Shown: piece after piece, positions 1-8,716 of the stretch
Layout: each line of letters begins with the position of its first letter
Position numbering within the stretch: the stretch's first letter is position 1
Source of the DNA: Pseudocitrobacter faecalis
GTDB lineage: Bacteria > Pseudomonadota > Gammaproteobacteria > Enterobacterales > Enterobacteriaceae
DNA length: 64,000 nt
Assembly: GCA_003315335.1 (NCBI GenBank)
Contig: QNRL01000010.1
Location: 118,411-182,410 of the forward strand
Direction: 5' to 3'
The notes under the pieces: generated by a model
Seen by the model: only the letters and a program-made list of their open reading frames with translations
What the model was told of the DNA's origin: nothing
Databases searched by the model: none
Program-made: the position numbers and the translations under genes

Positions 1-466
1 GACCGGATTCAGATCCGGTCTTTCTGGATATCCGAAAGAAAAGCACCCTATGTTTATAGTTTCTTGAAAAAAACAGAACTTTGTCATAGGGGTGACCAAC
101 TGGATTTAATTAGGTCGGCTATTAGTACCGGGTTGGTATTAAATAATTTATTTCCTGACTTGGCAAATTTTATAAATGGTTTAAACGAAAGATTAACACT
201 TGCAGATCTTAATAGGTTTCTGAATGATGGAAATACTATAGATACTGAACCTAAGCCTCCTATTAATGTATTGCTAGAGAATGTCTTAGATCAAAAGTTT
301 ATGGAGTATTTAACACCTCTACAATTAGATAATTCAAAGCAGGATTCTGTTTCTGTAAAAGAAACCTTCCTTGTACAAAAGGAACATGCCTGCTTTGGTG
401 TGAAGATTGAAAATGAGGGAAGCGATACCTCTATACCATCTGAAAGCCCACTTTCTTCAGGTGCAT

Positions 467-1523
467 GGCTTTGTTGAATAAATCGAACTTTTGCTGAGTT
501 GAAGGATCAGATCACGCATCTTCCCGACAACGCAGACCGTTCCGTGGCAAAGCAAAAGTTCAAAATCACCAACTGGCCCACCTACAATAAAGCCCTCATC
601 AACCGTGGCTCCATAACTTTCTGGCTGGATGATGAAGCTATTCAGGCCTGGTATGAGTCAGCAACACCTTCTTCACGAGGCAGACCTCAGCGCTATTCTG
701 ACCTTGCCATCACGACTGTGCTGGTCATTAAACGCGTATTCAGGCTGACCCTGCGCGCTGCGCAGGGCTTTATTGATTCCATTTTTTCTCTGATGAACGT
801 TCCGCTACGCTGCCCGGATTACAGCTGTGTCAGCAGGCGGGCAAAGTCGGTTAATGTCAGTTTCAAAACGTCCACCCGGGGTGAAATCGCACACCTGGTA
901 ATTGATTCCACCGGGCTGAAGGTCTTCGGTGAAGGCGAGTGGAAAGTCAAAAAGCATGGCCAGGAACGCCGCCGTATCTGGCGTAAGCTGCATCTCGCCG
1001 TTGACAGTAAAACACATGAAATCATCTGCGCTGACCTGTCGCTGAACAATGTTACGGACTCAGAGGCCTTCCCCGGGTTAATCCGGCAAACCCACCGGAA
1101 AATCAGGTCAGCCGCCGCCGATGGCGCTTACGATACCCGGCTATGTCACGATGAACTGCGGCGTAAGAAAATCAGCGCGCTTATCCCTCCCCGAAAAGGT
1201 GCGGGTTACTGGCCCGGTGAATATGCAGACCGTAACCGTGCAGTGGCTAATCAGCGAATGACCGGGAGTAATGCGCGGTGGAAATGGACAACAGATTACA
1301 ACCGTCGCTCGATAGCGGAAACGGCGATGTACCGGGTAAAACAGCTGTTCGGGGGTTCACTGACGCTGCGTGACTACGATGGTCAGGTTGCGGAGGCTAT
1401 GGCCCTGGTACGAGCGCTGAACAAAATGACGAAAGCAGGTATGCCTGAAAGCGTGCGTATTGCCTGAAAACACAACCCGCTACGGGGGAGACTTACCCGA
1501 AATCTGATTTATTCAACAAAGCC
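467..1523 (+). mobile_element. IS903 (IS5 family), intact, 1,057 bp
   Basis: Perfect 18-bp terminal inverted repeats are visible: GGCTTTGTTGAATAAATC at 467-484 and its reverse complement at 1506-1523. The length of 1,057 bp is that of IS903. The 9-bp sequence CAGGTGCAT lies on both sides (458-466 and 1524-1532), which is a clean target-site duplication and shows a simple, fairly recent insertion. The element's base composition is visibly more GC-rich than the AT-rich gene it interrupts. Confidence 0.97.
544..1467 (+). CDS. IS903 transposase
   Basis: Cut-and-paste DDE transposase of the IS5 family, 307 residues from a GTG start at 544 (product begins AKQKFKITNWP after the initiator), the usual IS903 length. 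A longer reading from 499 is possible but would extend beyond the family start. The catalytic triad is visible as VIDSTGLK (first Asp), AADGAYD (second Asp) and SIAETAMYR (Glu in the Y-x2-R-x3-E-x6-K neighbourhood). No frameshift or stop is seen, so the enzyme should be functional. Confidence 0.95.
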   Translation: MAKQKFKITNWPTYNKALINRGSITFWLDDEAIQAWYESATPSSRGRPQRYSDLAITTVLVIKRVFRLTLRAAQGFIDSIFSLMNVPLRCPDYSCVSRRAKSVNVSFKTSTRGEIAHLVIDSTGLKVFGEGEWKVKKHGQERRRIWRKLHLAVDSKTHEIICADLSLNNVTDSEAFPGLIRQTHRKIRSAAADGAYDTRLCHDELRRKKISALIPPRKGAGYWPGEYADRNRAVANQRMTGSNARWKWTTDYNRRSIAETAMYRVKQLFGGSLTLRDYDGQVAEAMALVRALNKMTKAGMPESVRIA

Positions 1524-1719
1524 CAGGTGCATCCAAAATTTCAAAAGAAAAGTCCATTTCCTCTGTGGTGCCAGTGCTAGAAAAAGTATCGGATGAAAAT
1601 CAAACCGCCTCCATAAGCATAAAATCTAAAGCTAAGGCAAACAAGCGACTAGCGACTTTGGCAAGATAGGTGAGAGACAGTACAATCGACTTCTGAGTTC
1701 AACTTGTCTTACCAGGAAA

Positions 1720-1746
1720 GCCAGCATACTTGCTGGCCTTTTTTTT
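1720..1746 (+). terminator. Rho-independent terminator after the split partition gene
   Basis: Stem GCCAGCA / TGCTGGC (1720-1726 and 1731-1737) with a TACT loop is followed by CTTTTTTTT. It lies about 50 bp after the partition gene stop at 1669. Confidence 0.85.
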
Positions 1747-2071
1747 GTTATAATAAACTCAGGCTTCAGCTGAATCTGTAAAATTACTGTTAATGAAACG
1801 GTATTTTAGGTTAATTTGGATGCTGTTACAGGAAGTGCGGATTTTTCCTAAATTTGTAAAAAACCTAAGAATTATCTTAATAAATCTGGTACTTAATTAT
1901 TATTTTACGTAAAAAGTCTTTGTGGTTTAATGGTTATGTAAGGATTTTTTGATACCCTTATACCCGATGGACCTAAGGTCACTGACAACGATGTTCATGT
2001 AGAATCTTCGTTTCTGTAATCCCTTTTGTCCTTGTCCCAAATGATTGATTATTATAATAAAGGCTGATCGA
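1747..2071. other. AT-rich intergenic region
   Basis: No convincing gene is seen. The region is strongly AT-rich, and a 12-bp perfect palindrome TTTTACGTAAAA lies at 1903-1914. It probably holds the promoter for the following small-gene cluster, but I could not pick one -35/-10 pair with confidence. Confidence 0.4.
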
Positions 2072-2524
2072 ATGCTATCTCGCAACTCACTAATACATGG
2101 TTTACGCCGAGACCAGTTAATCGGAGTTCTGACTATTTCAGAGTTTCCGGTAGTTATGGTAGAAAGCCACTTCATTCAGTCTGAGGTTATGGGAATAAAA
2201 CCCGTAATTTTTAATATTGATGAGCTTCTTGTTTCTATATCCCCAATTTCCTCTCTTAAGTTCGATTGGGAGTGGGCCCCAGTTGATACAATACTCATTG
2301 AAGTTATCATTCCACCTGTAGAGTCAGACCTTGTAAGTGCAGAAAATGACTTCCTCCGTGATTCTGGTATTGGCCATATCCAGTGCGAGCCTGGCGGAGC
2401 ATCAATACGACGTACAGTTACCTTCGTTGGTGGAATAACCGCTGATAACTTACTGTATCAGTTGAGGCTTATGTGCGTAAGCGCGTTAAAACTTTTAGGA
2501 GAGGAACTGGGGGATGAAGTCTAA
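2072..2524 (+). CDS. Hypothetical protein, first gene of the pre-transfer cluster
   Basis: A protein of 150 residues from the ATG at 2072; an in-frame upstream ATG at 2045 would add nine mostly isoleucine residues and has no better ribosome-binding site. I do not recognise the family. It is soluble, with no signal peptide or membrane segment, and a mixed alpha/beta pattern. It overlaps the next gene by 11 bp, which suggests translational coupling. The position just ahead of the large Ig-like gene and the trh genes fits one of the small IncH transfer-region genes, but no function is claimed. Confidence 0.7.
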   Translation: MLSRNSLIHGLRRDQLIGVLTISEFPVVMVESHFIQSEVMGIKPVIFNIDELLVSISPISSLKFDWEWAPVDTILIEVIIPPVESDLVSAENDFLRDSGIGHIQCEPGGASIRRTVTFVGGITADNLLYQLRLMCVSALKLLGEELGDEV

Positions 2525-2939
2525 GATTAGATATGTTTTATCTGGTTTTGTTGTGTTATGTGCATTTGCTGGAGTTTATAAAATCCTAAACAATGTTCCG
2601 GTTAAACCTGACCTTTTGGACTTCACTGGAAACACATTTAAAAAGACATCACTCTTCCTGCCATGTGATAAAAGCTCGCCTTCTTTAAACATTAAAATTG
2701 CTGATAACGAGAAAATCGTGATCAACGGCATCGCTTCAAAAGTAACTTTTGTTGAAAAGGCTGACCCCGTCAAAAGCCCTGGTTTTTGTGATGATCTTGA
2801 TCTAAACAATTCTCGCCTTGTACATACGGCATCTTACAGCCTGGTGATTTCTGAAACCAAAACAGGATTTACACTATCAAATTTCAAGCATCTTGCCGAT
2901 GATGAATCATTAGGCGGTATGTGGTTTTATCAAAAGTGA
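2514..2939 (+). CDS. Hypothetical membrane-anchored protein
   Basis: A 141-residue protein with one N-terminal hydrophobic segment (about residues 8-25, YVLSGFVVLCAFAGVYKIL) that may be an uncleaved anchor; the rest should be periplasmic and contains two cysteines (in LPCDK and GFCDD) that could form a disulphide. It overlaps the preceding gene by 11 bp. Two copies of the dispersed AAAGTNACTTT palindrome lie inside it, one read as SKVTF. The family was not recognised. Confidence 0.7.
   Translation: MKSKIRYVLSGFVVLCAFAGVYKILNNVPVKPDLLDFTGNTFKKTSLFLPCDKSSPSLNIKIADNEKIVINGIASKVTFVEKADPVKSPGFCDDLDLNNSRLVHTASYSLVISETKTGFTLSNFKHLADDESLGGMWFYQK
2739..2749. repeat. AAAGTNACTTT palindrome, copy 1 (N=A)
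   Basis: Extends to the 13-mer AAAAGTAACTTTT at 2738-2750. It lies inside a coding region, read as KVTF. Confidence 0.9.
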
Positions 2940-2943
2940 CTTT
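2933..2943. repeat. AAAGTNACTTT palindrome, copy 2 (N=G)
   Basis: The 13-mer AAAAGTGACTTTT at 2932-2944 spans the stop codon of the preceding gene and the region ahead of the next start. Confidence 0.9.
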
Positions 2944-2947
2944 TTAT

Positions 2948-3502
2948 ATGGCAACTTCAGACTTCGCTCTTAAAAACCATAATGTTAAAGCATTTGGTCA
3001 GGATGCAGCCCTTGTCATTGAGATGAACAATGAAGATGTTAGCTCATCAAAACCTTCACCTTTTTCAAATGAGATTGATAATTATTATCTTACATTGCAC
3101 GTCGCTCCAAGGAACGCAAAAAAAGATTATGACTGGGGCTCAAACCGTTCTGTACTTCTAAAATTGTCGACGAATGAAGTTATGCAGATGGCATCTGTAT
3201 TTCTTAGAATCATGCATACTTTAAAGATTGATAAGAGGAAAACCTCACATCATGGCCACGTCGTATACAAAAATATAAGCGTTACCCCAAACGAGAGGGG
3301 CGGTTTGTTGTTATCCGCAGGGATAGTTCCAGTCGATAAAGATGGCTTAAAACCCTTCATGCACATGGTCCCCGTCTCACAAATGGATTGCGTTAAAATT
3401 GGCCTCTACATACTTGGATATCTTGCTCAAAAAACGCCCTGGGTAAGCTCCGAGTCTATAATTACCGCGCTTCGCTTATCTGAAGCCAAGAATTCAAAAT
3501 AG
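2948..3502 (+). CDS. Hypothetical soluble protein
   Basis: 184 residues from the ATG at 2948 (product begins ATSDFALKN after the initiator). A GTG nine codons upstream overlaps the previous gene and is less likely. The sequence has alternating beta strands (DNYYLTLHVAPR, HVVYKNISV, GGLLLSAGIVP) and a C-terminal helix, resembling small DNA-binding beta-sheet proteins only in a general way. No signal peptide is present. It is probably co-transcribed with the two genes before it. Confidence 0.65.
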   Translation: MATSDFALKNHNVKAFGQDAALVIEMNNEDVSSSKPSPFSNEIDNYYLTLHVAPRNAKKDYDWGSNRSVLLKLSTNEVMQMASVFLRIMHTLKIDKRKTSHHGHVVYKNISVTPNERGGLLLSAGIVPVDKDGLKPFMHMVPVSQMDCVKIGLYILGYLAQKTPWVSSESIITALRLSEAKNSK

Positions 3503-3621
3503 CGCATTAACATACGGAATATACGGAAAAATACAGGTTTTTTTAAATGTTATACGAACGGATATTTCTGTTTTTCATCGTAAAGTGAGTTTAATTTTGC
3601 TCAGAAAAACAGGTATTCGTC

Positions 3622-6600
3622 ATGAGAAAATCAGGTTTAGGTTTAGCCCTGTTGTTTTCTTTAATTGCTCCGATTAAAGCGGTCTATGCTGAAGCGATTA
3701 TGATTTCAGGAAAGCTACAGGCTGATTTGCCAGCCGTATCCTTTGACCCGGGGCCGGGCGACTTTGTTGCATACGTTAATTCTAACACTATCACTGCCTC
3801 AGGTGCAGGCACAGCCTGTAATGTAACGGTTGATGATCGAGCGACTTCCTCTGTTGATAACCTCGTTTGTTTTTTTGAGTGGTTACCCAATACCTTGGGA
3901 TTAACTTCTAACGGCTTCACTCTTTCAGGCGTTCCCAACACCACCGGTGATTTAAAACTACCTTACAAGATTTCTTACTTCTCTGGTTCTGAACGGAAAA
4001 AAGTTGAAATAGTAAAAGGTGAATATTCAATCAAAAGTGTGGCACCGGTAAAACCAACTATCACCGGTCTTAAATCATCCCTGAACGGATTAGTCTATGA
4101 CGGCTTTTCTTTCAAATCGTATTTAAAGGATGAAGCGATCAAAGATATCGCTGTTTCTGTTGAACCCCGCAATTATATTCAATACATCTCAATAGGTTCA
4201 GGCTCCGCCTGTGAAGTACCTATTGGCGGAACTTCCTGTACCATTGAAGTTGGAAGCATTAAGGCCAGTGATACAGATGAACTTTTGGGTTCACGTGATA
4301 TCACAATTACAGCAAACTCTAAGAATAATTATTTCGCACCTCCTGAATCCAAAAAGCTTGTTGTTAACTGGGATTATCGGCCTCCTGTAGTAGACCATAC
4401 ACTTTGGAATTTTACCGATGAGGCTAAAACAATCAAAGTAGGTGGCCAGGACATCTATACCGGAGCCAAAACCGTTGCTGTGGCCGTTAAGGTACCCCAG
4501 CAAGAAACAGAAGGTGAATGGTGGCTCCCAACAGCTATGTCGCTCACTATGACTCCGGATGGCGTGTTTAAGCCGACGACTAAAGTGACTTTAGATGATG
4601 GCACTGAGATTGATTTCAAACAGTCCTGGGCAACCCCTTTACGTAGAACTTTACAGCCGGTAAGTGGACCTCAAAAAGTCGGTGATGAGTACCTCTATAT
4701 CTTTGACTTAACGGATCTTATAAACGGGTCCTACGCAGCGACTTTTACAGTAGAAAATACGAGCAAAAACTCTTCTACGTACACTGAGCCTGAAAGCAAA
4801 CTGATGCTGTCTGATAACCCAACGCTTATGGTTCTCAAAGATGGGCAGGTATTAACTAAACGAGCACCCGTATACTTCCTGAACGAGATTATCGTTGCAG
4901 CTTTCCAGGGGCAGGCTGGGGTTGCTGACATAAAATCAGTAACAATAGACAACAAAGTAGTTTCGTTAACACCTACAAATTATAAAGGTATTTACTACCT
5001 GCCGGTTGGAGACGATTTAGCAGTTAATTCGGATCACGAGATTACTGTGGTGGCTGAAAACCTTTATGGAAAAAACGTAAATTTCAGTACCGTGTTCACT
5101 TATCAACCTACTGGATTCACTCTTAAGAATCTGGAAAAAAACGTAACTCTTTACTCGCGCGTACGTCAGTATACGGACCTGCTTAGTCAAACAGCTGGTG
5201 ATAAATGCACTCTGTTTACCACAGAGGAAAATGCGAATGCTTACCTCGCCTGGTATGGGGAAAAATCAGATGTTACAGCATGCTACCCTCAGTGGAACAA
5301 TGTCCCTGATGGGTTGGAGTTCTATTTTAAAGGACGTACCCCGGGTCTAACTGGATTCTTTAATAAAACAGGTGAGAATCTGCTCGACTATCAAGTCTAT
5401 ATGATTAACGGGAAGGGCTCTAAAGCGGTTTCCGCAAGGAATCGCCGTACTCTGACCACACAATTACCATACAACCCGATCATCTCTTACAAAAAGAATA
5501 AAGTCATAGCAGGCATCAATCCGAACACTGCTCTGGCTTATACGACCGGGGGGGAGGCCGCTCGAATATTAGCGAAGGTGGTACCAGCTGACGTTACGAT
5601 GATCGTCTCTCAAAACGGCTCTGAGGCTGTCAAAACGTCATTTAAAAATCGTTCCTCAAACAACGATGCAACGACCTTTGTACAAAGGGTCAAGGTTGCT
5701 GCTGCACCATTGTGGACAAAGAACGTCTTTGACATAGCTGTAGAATACTCAAAGGATCCAGAATTAAGAACTACAGACACCCTCAACGTATATACGGTGC
5801 CTGATTTCAATATTCGAGCATCGATGGAAGTGGATGACAAAAAAACAGCCACATCTCTTGAAGTGCCCTTAAAGGTAACAGTGGGGCGTTATAACAACTC
5901 CACACGTAAAAGTGCATTTGACCGTAAAACAATGGGAGAATGGGACGTCACGATATACTCTCAAAAAAGTGTATACGGCAAAGATCCAGAAACAGGCCGT
6001 TATAAAACTACATACGAAAGAACTGCGCTGACTGAAGCATTGCCGGTCAATGATGCGGGCATTGTCGAAACCAAGATTAAAATTGAAAATATGGATCTGG
6101 GTAATATGCGTCTGGTTGGTGTGGCTAAGGTCAGATCGCCATTCTCTGATTTTGAAATGAAACGTGAGACCAGTGCTGTAGGCATTCGAATCTATAAAGG
6201 TGAGGAACTGGAGGGTAACCTGTCGAAAAGCCTTATTATCGGAAGGATCCCACTTAGTACTCTGGTAAGCTTCAAATCTGCCAGTACGGCTAACTCTGAT
6301 GCACTCGCCCCCACCGAATGGCAGCAGTCCTCTGATAATGGTCAAACCTGGACCATGCTTTCCGACATGACCGGAAAGAGAAGTGTAAGTATCAAAAAGA
6401 CAGAAGTAGGAAAGTGGCTTTATAGGGCAAAAATGACTAATAAATTCACATCCAAGATTTCCTACACAGATGCCTTAACGGTAGTTACCTACAAGCAGCC
6501 TAAGCTCAGTATAGATGTTACAGACATTCTTCAGGGCTCAGATATACCTGTAACCCTGCTTGATAACGATGAACCTATACCAGCAGGCACCGCTGAGGTT

Positions 6601-7926
6601 CTCTGGTCAGAGGATAAAGTCAACTGGGTGCAGGGAGATACAACTTACACTGTGGCTTCAGCTGATACCCTACCGTCTACGATTTATGCCCGGATGCGTT
6701 ACCTTGATTCCGATGAACTGGCAGAGGAGTCTTCATGGAAGGAAACGTCTGCTCGGTTGGCAGCCGCAAAACCCAAGCGCCTTTCTGTCTCGGTAACGGG
6801 GGTTTCAAAGGTAGAGGTTGGTCAAAAAGTTACTTTGGAAGGTAAGTTCACGAACCCTAACAGTAAGTACCAGAATGGTAATAACGTAGTTGAAGAATGG
6901 AAAACACCGGATGGCCAGACATTTAAGGGCTCTTCACTGTCTGTTACCCTTACTGAGCAAATGTTGGATAAACAGGGATATGCTGCTTTTGAATACAGTG
7001 CATGGTTAGCGGACAATAAGGAGAATACGGTTTCTACCCGTAGAGTTTCTGTCAAATCGTGGGTTTATAAATTTCCCGAGATGAAAATAAGCTCCAAACT
7101 TAAATACGACATGGCACCGACCACCCTACGCGTTGCGTTGAGCGGTATTAAGGATGGAGACTATCCTGGTGTTACTTATTCCCGTGAATGGATCTACGAC
7201 AAAGAGAATCTGGTAATCACTAAAGATGAAGGTGACACCAAAGAATTTACAATTGAAAATCCTGGCAAATATACATTGATGGTTGTTTTCAAAGATAACC
7301 GAAACAATGAACAGCGTATCGAAAATACCTTTGTTGTCGATGAACAAACGCCAATGAACGTTGAGATGACACCCAAGTTCTCTAACAAATATATGAGAGC
7401 TCCACTCGATGTAACCTTAAGGTCAAACATCAAGCTATCTCATTCGGCGGACTCGATAGATACGGTCACATACAAGGTGAACGGTGAAGTAATACCCAGC
7501 GGCAAAAATTATTGGGCTCAACTGATCTCGGGTTTAAAAGAAAAGAAATACGAGATTACAATTGATGTTGTTAGTAAACTTGGACAGAGAGGTTCAGCAT
7601 CTGTTGAGTTTGATGTCGTTAAAAACGCAGTGCCTAATTGTACATTGAGCTACACGGAAACCAACCTAAGCTGGAGCTTTACCAATAAATGTGATGATAC
7701 TGATGGAAAAATGGTTAGATATGAATGGTTCATCAACGGCGAATTAAGGAACGTTTTCGGTAGTACGGCTACACTTTCTAAAAACCTTAACCGTGGTAAG
7801 CAGGACATAAAAGTAATTGCTTATGATGATAGTGGAGACTTTGCAACACAGCACGTGACAGTTTTCGGACCGGCTGAAGAGGCAAGTAAGTCTGAAAACA
7901 CTGTATCAATACCAAGCAGTGAGTAG
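3622..7926 (+). CDS. Very large exported protein with bacterial Ig-like domains (RSP-like)
   Basis: 1,434 residues with a clear Sec signal peptide (about 1-24, ending in PIKAVYAEA). The remainder is beta-rich, with repeated segments of roughly 90-100 residues typical of Ig-like/Ca-beta domains (for example around KPTITGLKSSLNGL, RLSVSVTGVSKVEVGQKVTLEGKF and NCTLSYTETNLSWSFTNKCDDTDG). IncHI plasmids are known to encode such secreted Ig-like proteins beside the trh genes that are needed for conjugation and reach the cell surface; I infer this is that protein. It stands alone, followed by a strong terminator. Two dispersed palindromes lie inside it, read as KVTL. Confidence 0.8.
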   Translation: MRKSGLGLALLFSLIAPIKAVYAEAIMISGKLQADLPAVSFDPGPGDFVAYVNSNTITASGAGTACNVTVDDRATSSVDNLVCFFEWLPNTLGLTSNGFTLSGVPNTTGDLKLPYKISYFSGSERKKVEIVKGEYSIKSVAPVKPTITGLKSSLNGLVYDGFSFKSYLKDEAIKDIAVSVEPRNYIQYISIGSGSACEVPIGGTSCTIEVGSIKASDTDELLGSRDITITANSKNNYFAPPESKKLVVNWDYRPPVVDHTLWNFTDEAKTIKVGGQDIYTGAKTVAVAVKVPQQETEGEWWLPTAMSLTMTPDGVFKPTTKVTLDDGTEIDFKQSWATPLRRTLQPVSGPQKVGDEYLYIFDLTDLINGSYAATFTVENTSKNSSTYTEPESKLMLSDNPTLMVLKDGQVLTKRAPVYFLNEIIVAAFQGQAGVADIKSVTIDNKVVSLTPTNYKGIYYLPVGDDLAVNSDHEITVVAENLYGKNVNFSTVFTYQPTGFTLKNLEKNVTLYSRVRQYTDLLSQTAGDKCTLFTTEENANAYLAWYGEKSDVTACYPQWNNVPDGLEFYFKGRTPGLTGFFNKTGENLLDYQVYMINGKGSKAVSARNRRTLTTQLPYNPIISYKKNKVIAGINPNTALAYTTGGEAARILAKVVPADVTMIVSQNGSEAVKTSFKNRSSNNDATTFVQRVKVAAAPLWTKNVFDIAVEYSKDPELRTTDTLNVYTVPDFNIRASMEVDDKKTATSLEVPLKVTVGRYNNSTRKSAFDRKTMGEWDVTIYSQKSVYGKDPETGRYKTTYERTALTEALPVNDAGIVETKIKIENMDLGNMRLVGVAKVRSPFSDFEMKRETSAVGIRIYKGEELEGNLSKSLIIGRIPLSTLVSFKSASTANSDALAPTEWQQSSDNGQTWTMLSDMTGKRSVSIKKTEVGKWLYRAKMTNKFTSKISYTDALTVVTYKQPKLSIDVTDILQGSDIPVTLLDNDEPIPAGTAEVLWSEDKVNWVQGDTTYTVASADTLPSTIYARMRYLDSDELAEESSWKETSARLAAAKPKRLSVSVTGVSKVEVGQKVTLEGKFTNPNSKYQNGNNVVEEWKTPDGQTFKGSSLSVTLTEQMLDKQGYAAFEYSAWLADNKENTVSTRRVSVKSWVYKFPEMKISSKLKYDMAPTTLRVALSGIKDGDYPGVTYSREWIYDKENLVITKDEGDTKEFTIENPGKYTLMVVFKDNRNNEQRIENTFVVDEQTPMNVEMTPKFSNKYMRAPLDVTLRSNIKLSHSADSIDTVTYKVNGEVIPSGKNYWAQLISGLKEKKYEITIDVVSKLGQRGSASVEFDVVKNAVPNCTLSYTETNLSWSFTNKCDDTDGKMVRYEWFINGELRNVFGSTATLSKNLNRGKQDIKVIAYDDSGDFATQHVTVFGPAEEASKSENTVSIPSSE
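4582..4592. repeat. AAAGTNACTTT palindrome, copy 3 (N=G)
   Basis: Lies inside the large Ig-like gene, read as TKVTL. Confidence 0.85.
6826..6836. repeat. AAAGTNACTTT palindrome, copy 4 (N=T)
   Basis: Lies inside the large Ig-like gene, read as QKVTL. Confidence 0.85.
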
Positions 7927-7943
7927 TTAATTTTTAAATATAA

Positions 7944-7971
7944 AGCCGGGACATTATGTCCCGGCTTTTTT
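7944..7971 (+). terminator. Rho-independent terminator after the Ig-like gene
   Basis: Nine-bp stem AGCCGGGAC / GTCCCGGCT with an ATTAT loop followed by TTTTTT. It isolates the large gene from the trhP transcript. Confidence 0.92.
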
Positions 7972-8008
7972 ATACCCAATAATTGGACCTTTGAAAAATT
8001 AATGTCGG

Positions 8009-8019
8009 AAAGTAACTTT
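8009..8019. repeat. AAAGTNACTTT palindrome, copy 5 (N=A)
   Basis: Intergenic, between the terminator after the Ig-like gene and trhP. Confidence 0.9.
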
Positions 8020-8203
8020 GCTCCAAAGGCATCTTTCATGGCCGCTAACAAAGCTGCGTATACATGCTGAGGAATTAACATTCTTATAGGTGAATATTAG
8101 GTTAGTTTGCAGACTTCCGAGCGTTGAAAAACATGGATAATAGTTACTTGGATAGAGGTGCATCTGCCTAGTAAAAATATTCTTCAGTGCCAGTGAGAAA
8201 AAT

Positions 8204-8716
8204 ATGAGCGACTACATACCTAAAAAGAGAGGGCTGCTTATACTGGATTGGTATGTCCCCCTTAATATTTTATTGCTGATTCTCGTTATGTGTGTCTTTT
8301 TCACCCGTTATACATTTGGATACGGTTTATTGAATGGGTGCCTGCCTGCTGATTTTTATATGATTGATCATTCGGATAAAAGTATTAAAACTGGTGAACT
8401 CATAGCATTTAACATGCCGAAATCGGTACGTTTTATCCCAGAAAATGAACGAGTCATAAAAATTGTTGCCGGTGTGGGCGGTGACAAACTTAAAGTAACA
8501 ATGGATGGGGTTTATAACGGGGACAAATTTTTTGAAGCTAATGCACGTCGTATTTCGAAGAAATACAATATTCCGTCCATTTTGATTGAAAAAGAATTGA
8601 TAATTCCTGAAGGCGAAGTTTTCCTAATTGGGCAAACCGATCACTCATGGGATTCCCGTTTTTGGGGAACAGTAAAGCTGAATTCAGTAATTGGGAAAAC
8701 ATATGCGATCTTTTAA
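8204..8716 (+). CDS. trhP: TraF/LepB-type signal peptidase of the IncH transfer system
   Basis: 170 residues, one N-terminal membrane segment (about 18-34), peptidase S26 family; in IncH transfer it is thought to mature (and circularise) the pilin. The conserved blocks are present: NGCLPADFY at 44-52 aligns with the nucleophile box, usually SxPxGxY; IKIVAGVGGD at 85-94 carries the general-base Lys86; and DSRFWG at 150-155 is the terminal box. The odd feature is Cys46 (codon TGC) where the family has the catalytic serine. The stop overlaps the next start by 14 bp, so it is translationally coupled to trhW. Confidence 0.85.
   Translation: MSDYIPKKRGLLILDWYVPLNILLLILVMCVFFTRYTFGYGLLNGCLPADFYMIDHSDKSIKTGELIAFNMPKSVRFIPENERVIKIVAGVGGDKLKVTMDGVYNGDKFFEANARRISKKYNIPSILIEKELIIPEGEVFLIGQTDHSWDSRFWGTVKLNSVIGKTYAIF

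Larger units (their letters stand above)
1..1669 (+). pseudogene. ParR/StbB-like plasmid partition protein, 5' end outside window, interrupted by IS903
   Basis: The frame is open from base 1, so the start lies left of the window. Removing IS903 plus one copy of its 9-bp target duplication (467-1532) restores one continuous frame ending at the TAG at 1667-1669. The stretch around residues 25-70 of the visible part (HRGDQLDLIRSAISTGLVL, then NGLNERLTLADLNRFL) resembles the N-terminal ribbon-helix-helix DNA-binding part of ParR/StbB, the centromere-binding partner of ParM/StbA actin-like ATPases. IncH plasmids are known to carry such a second partition module in the transfer region. The split allele would end three codons inside the IS (stop at 475-477), losing about 44 C-terminal residues. 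The ParR-like identity is an inference from pattern only. Confidence 0.5.
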
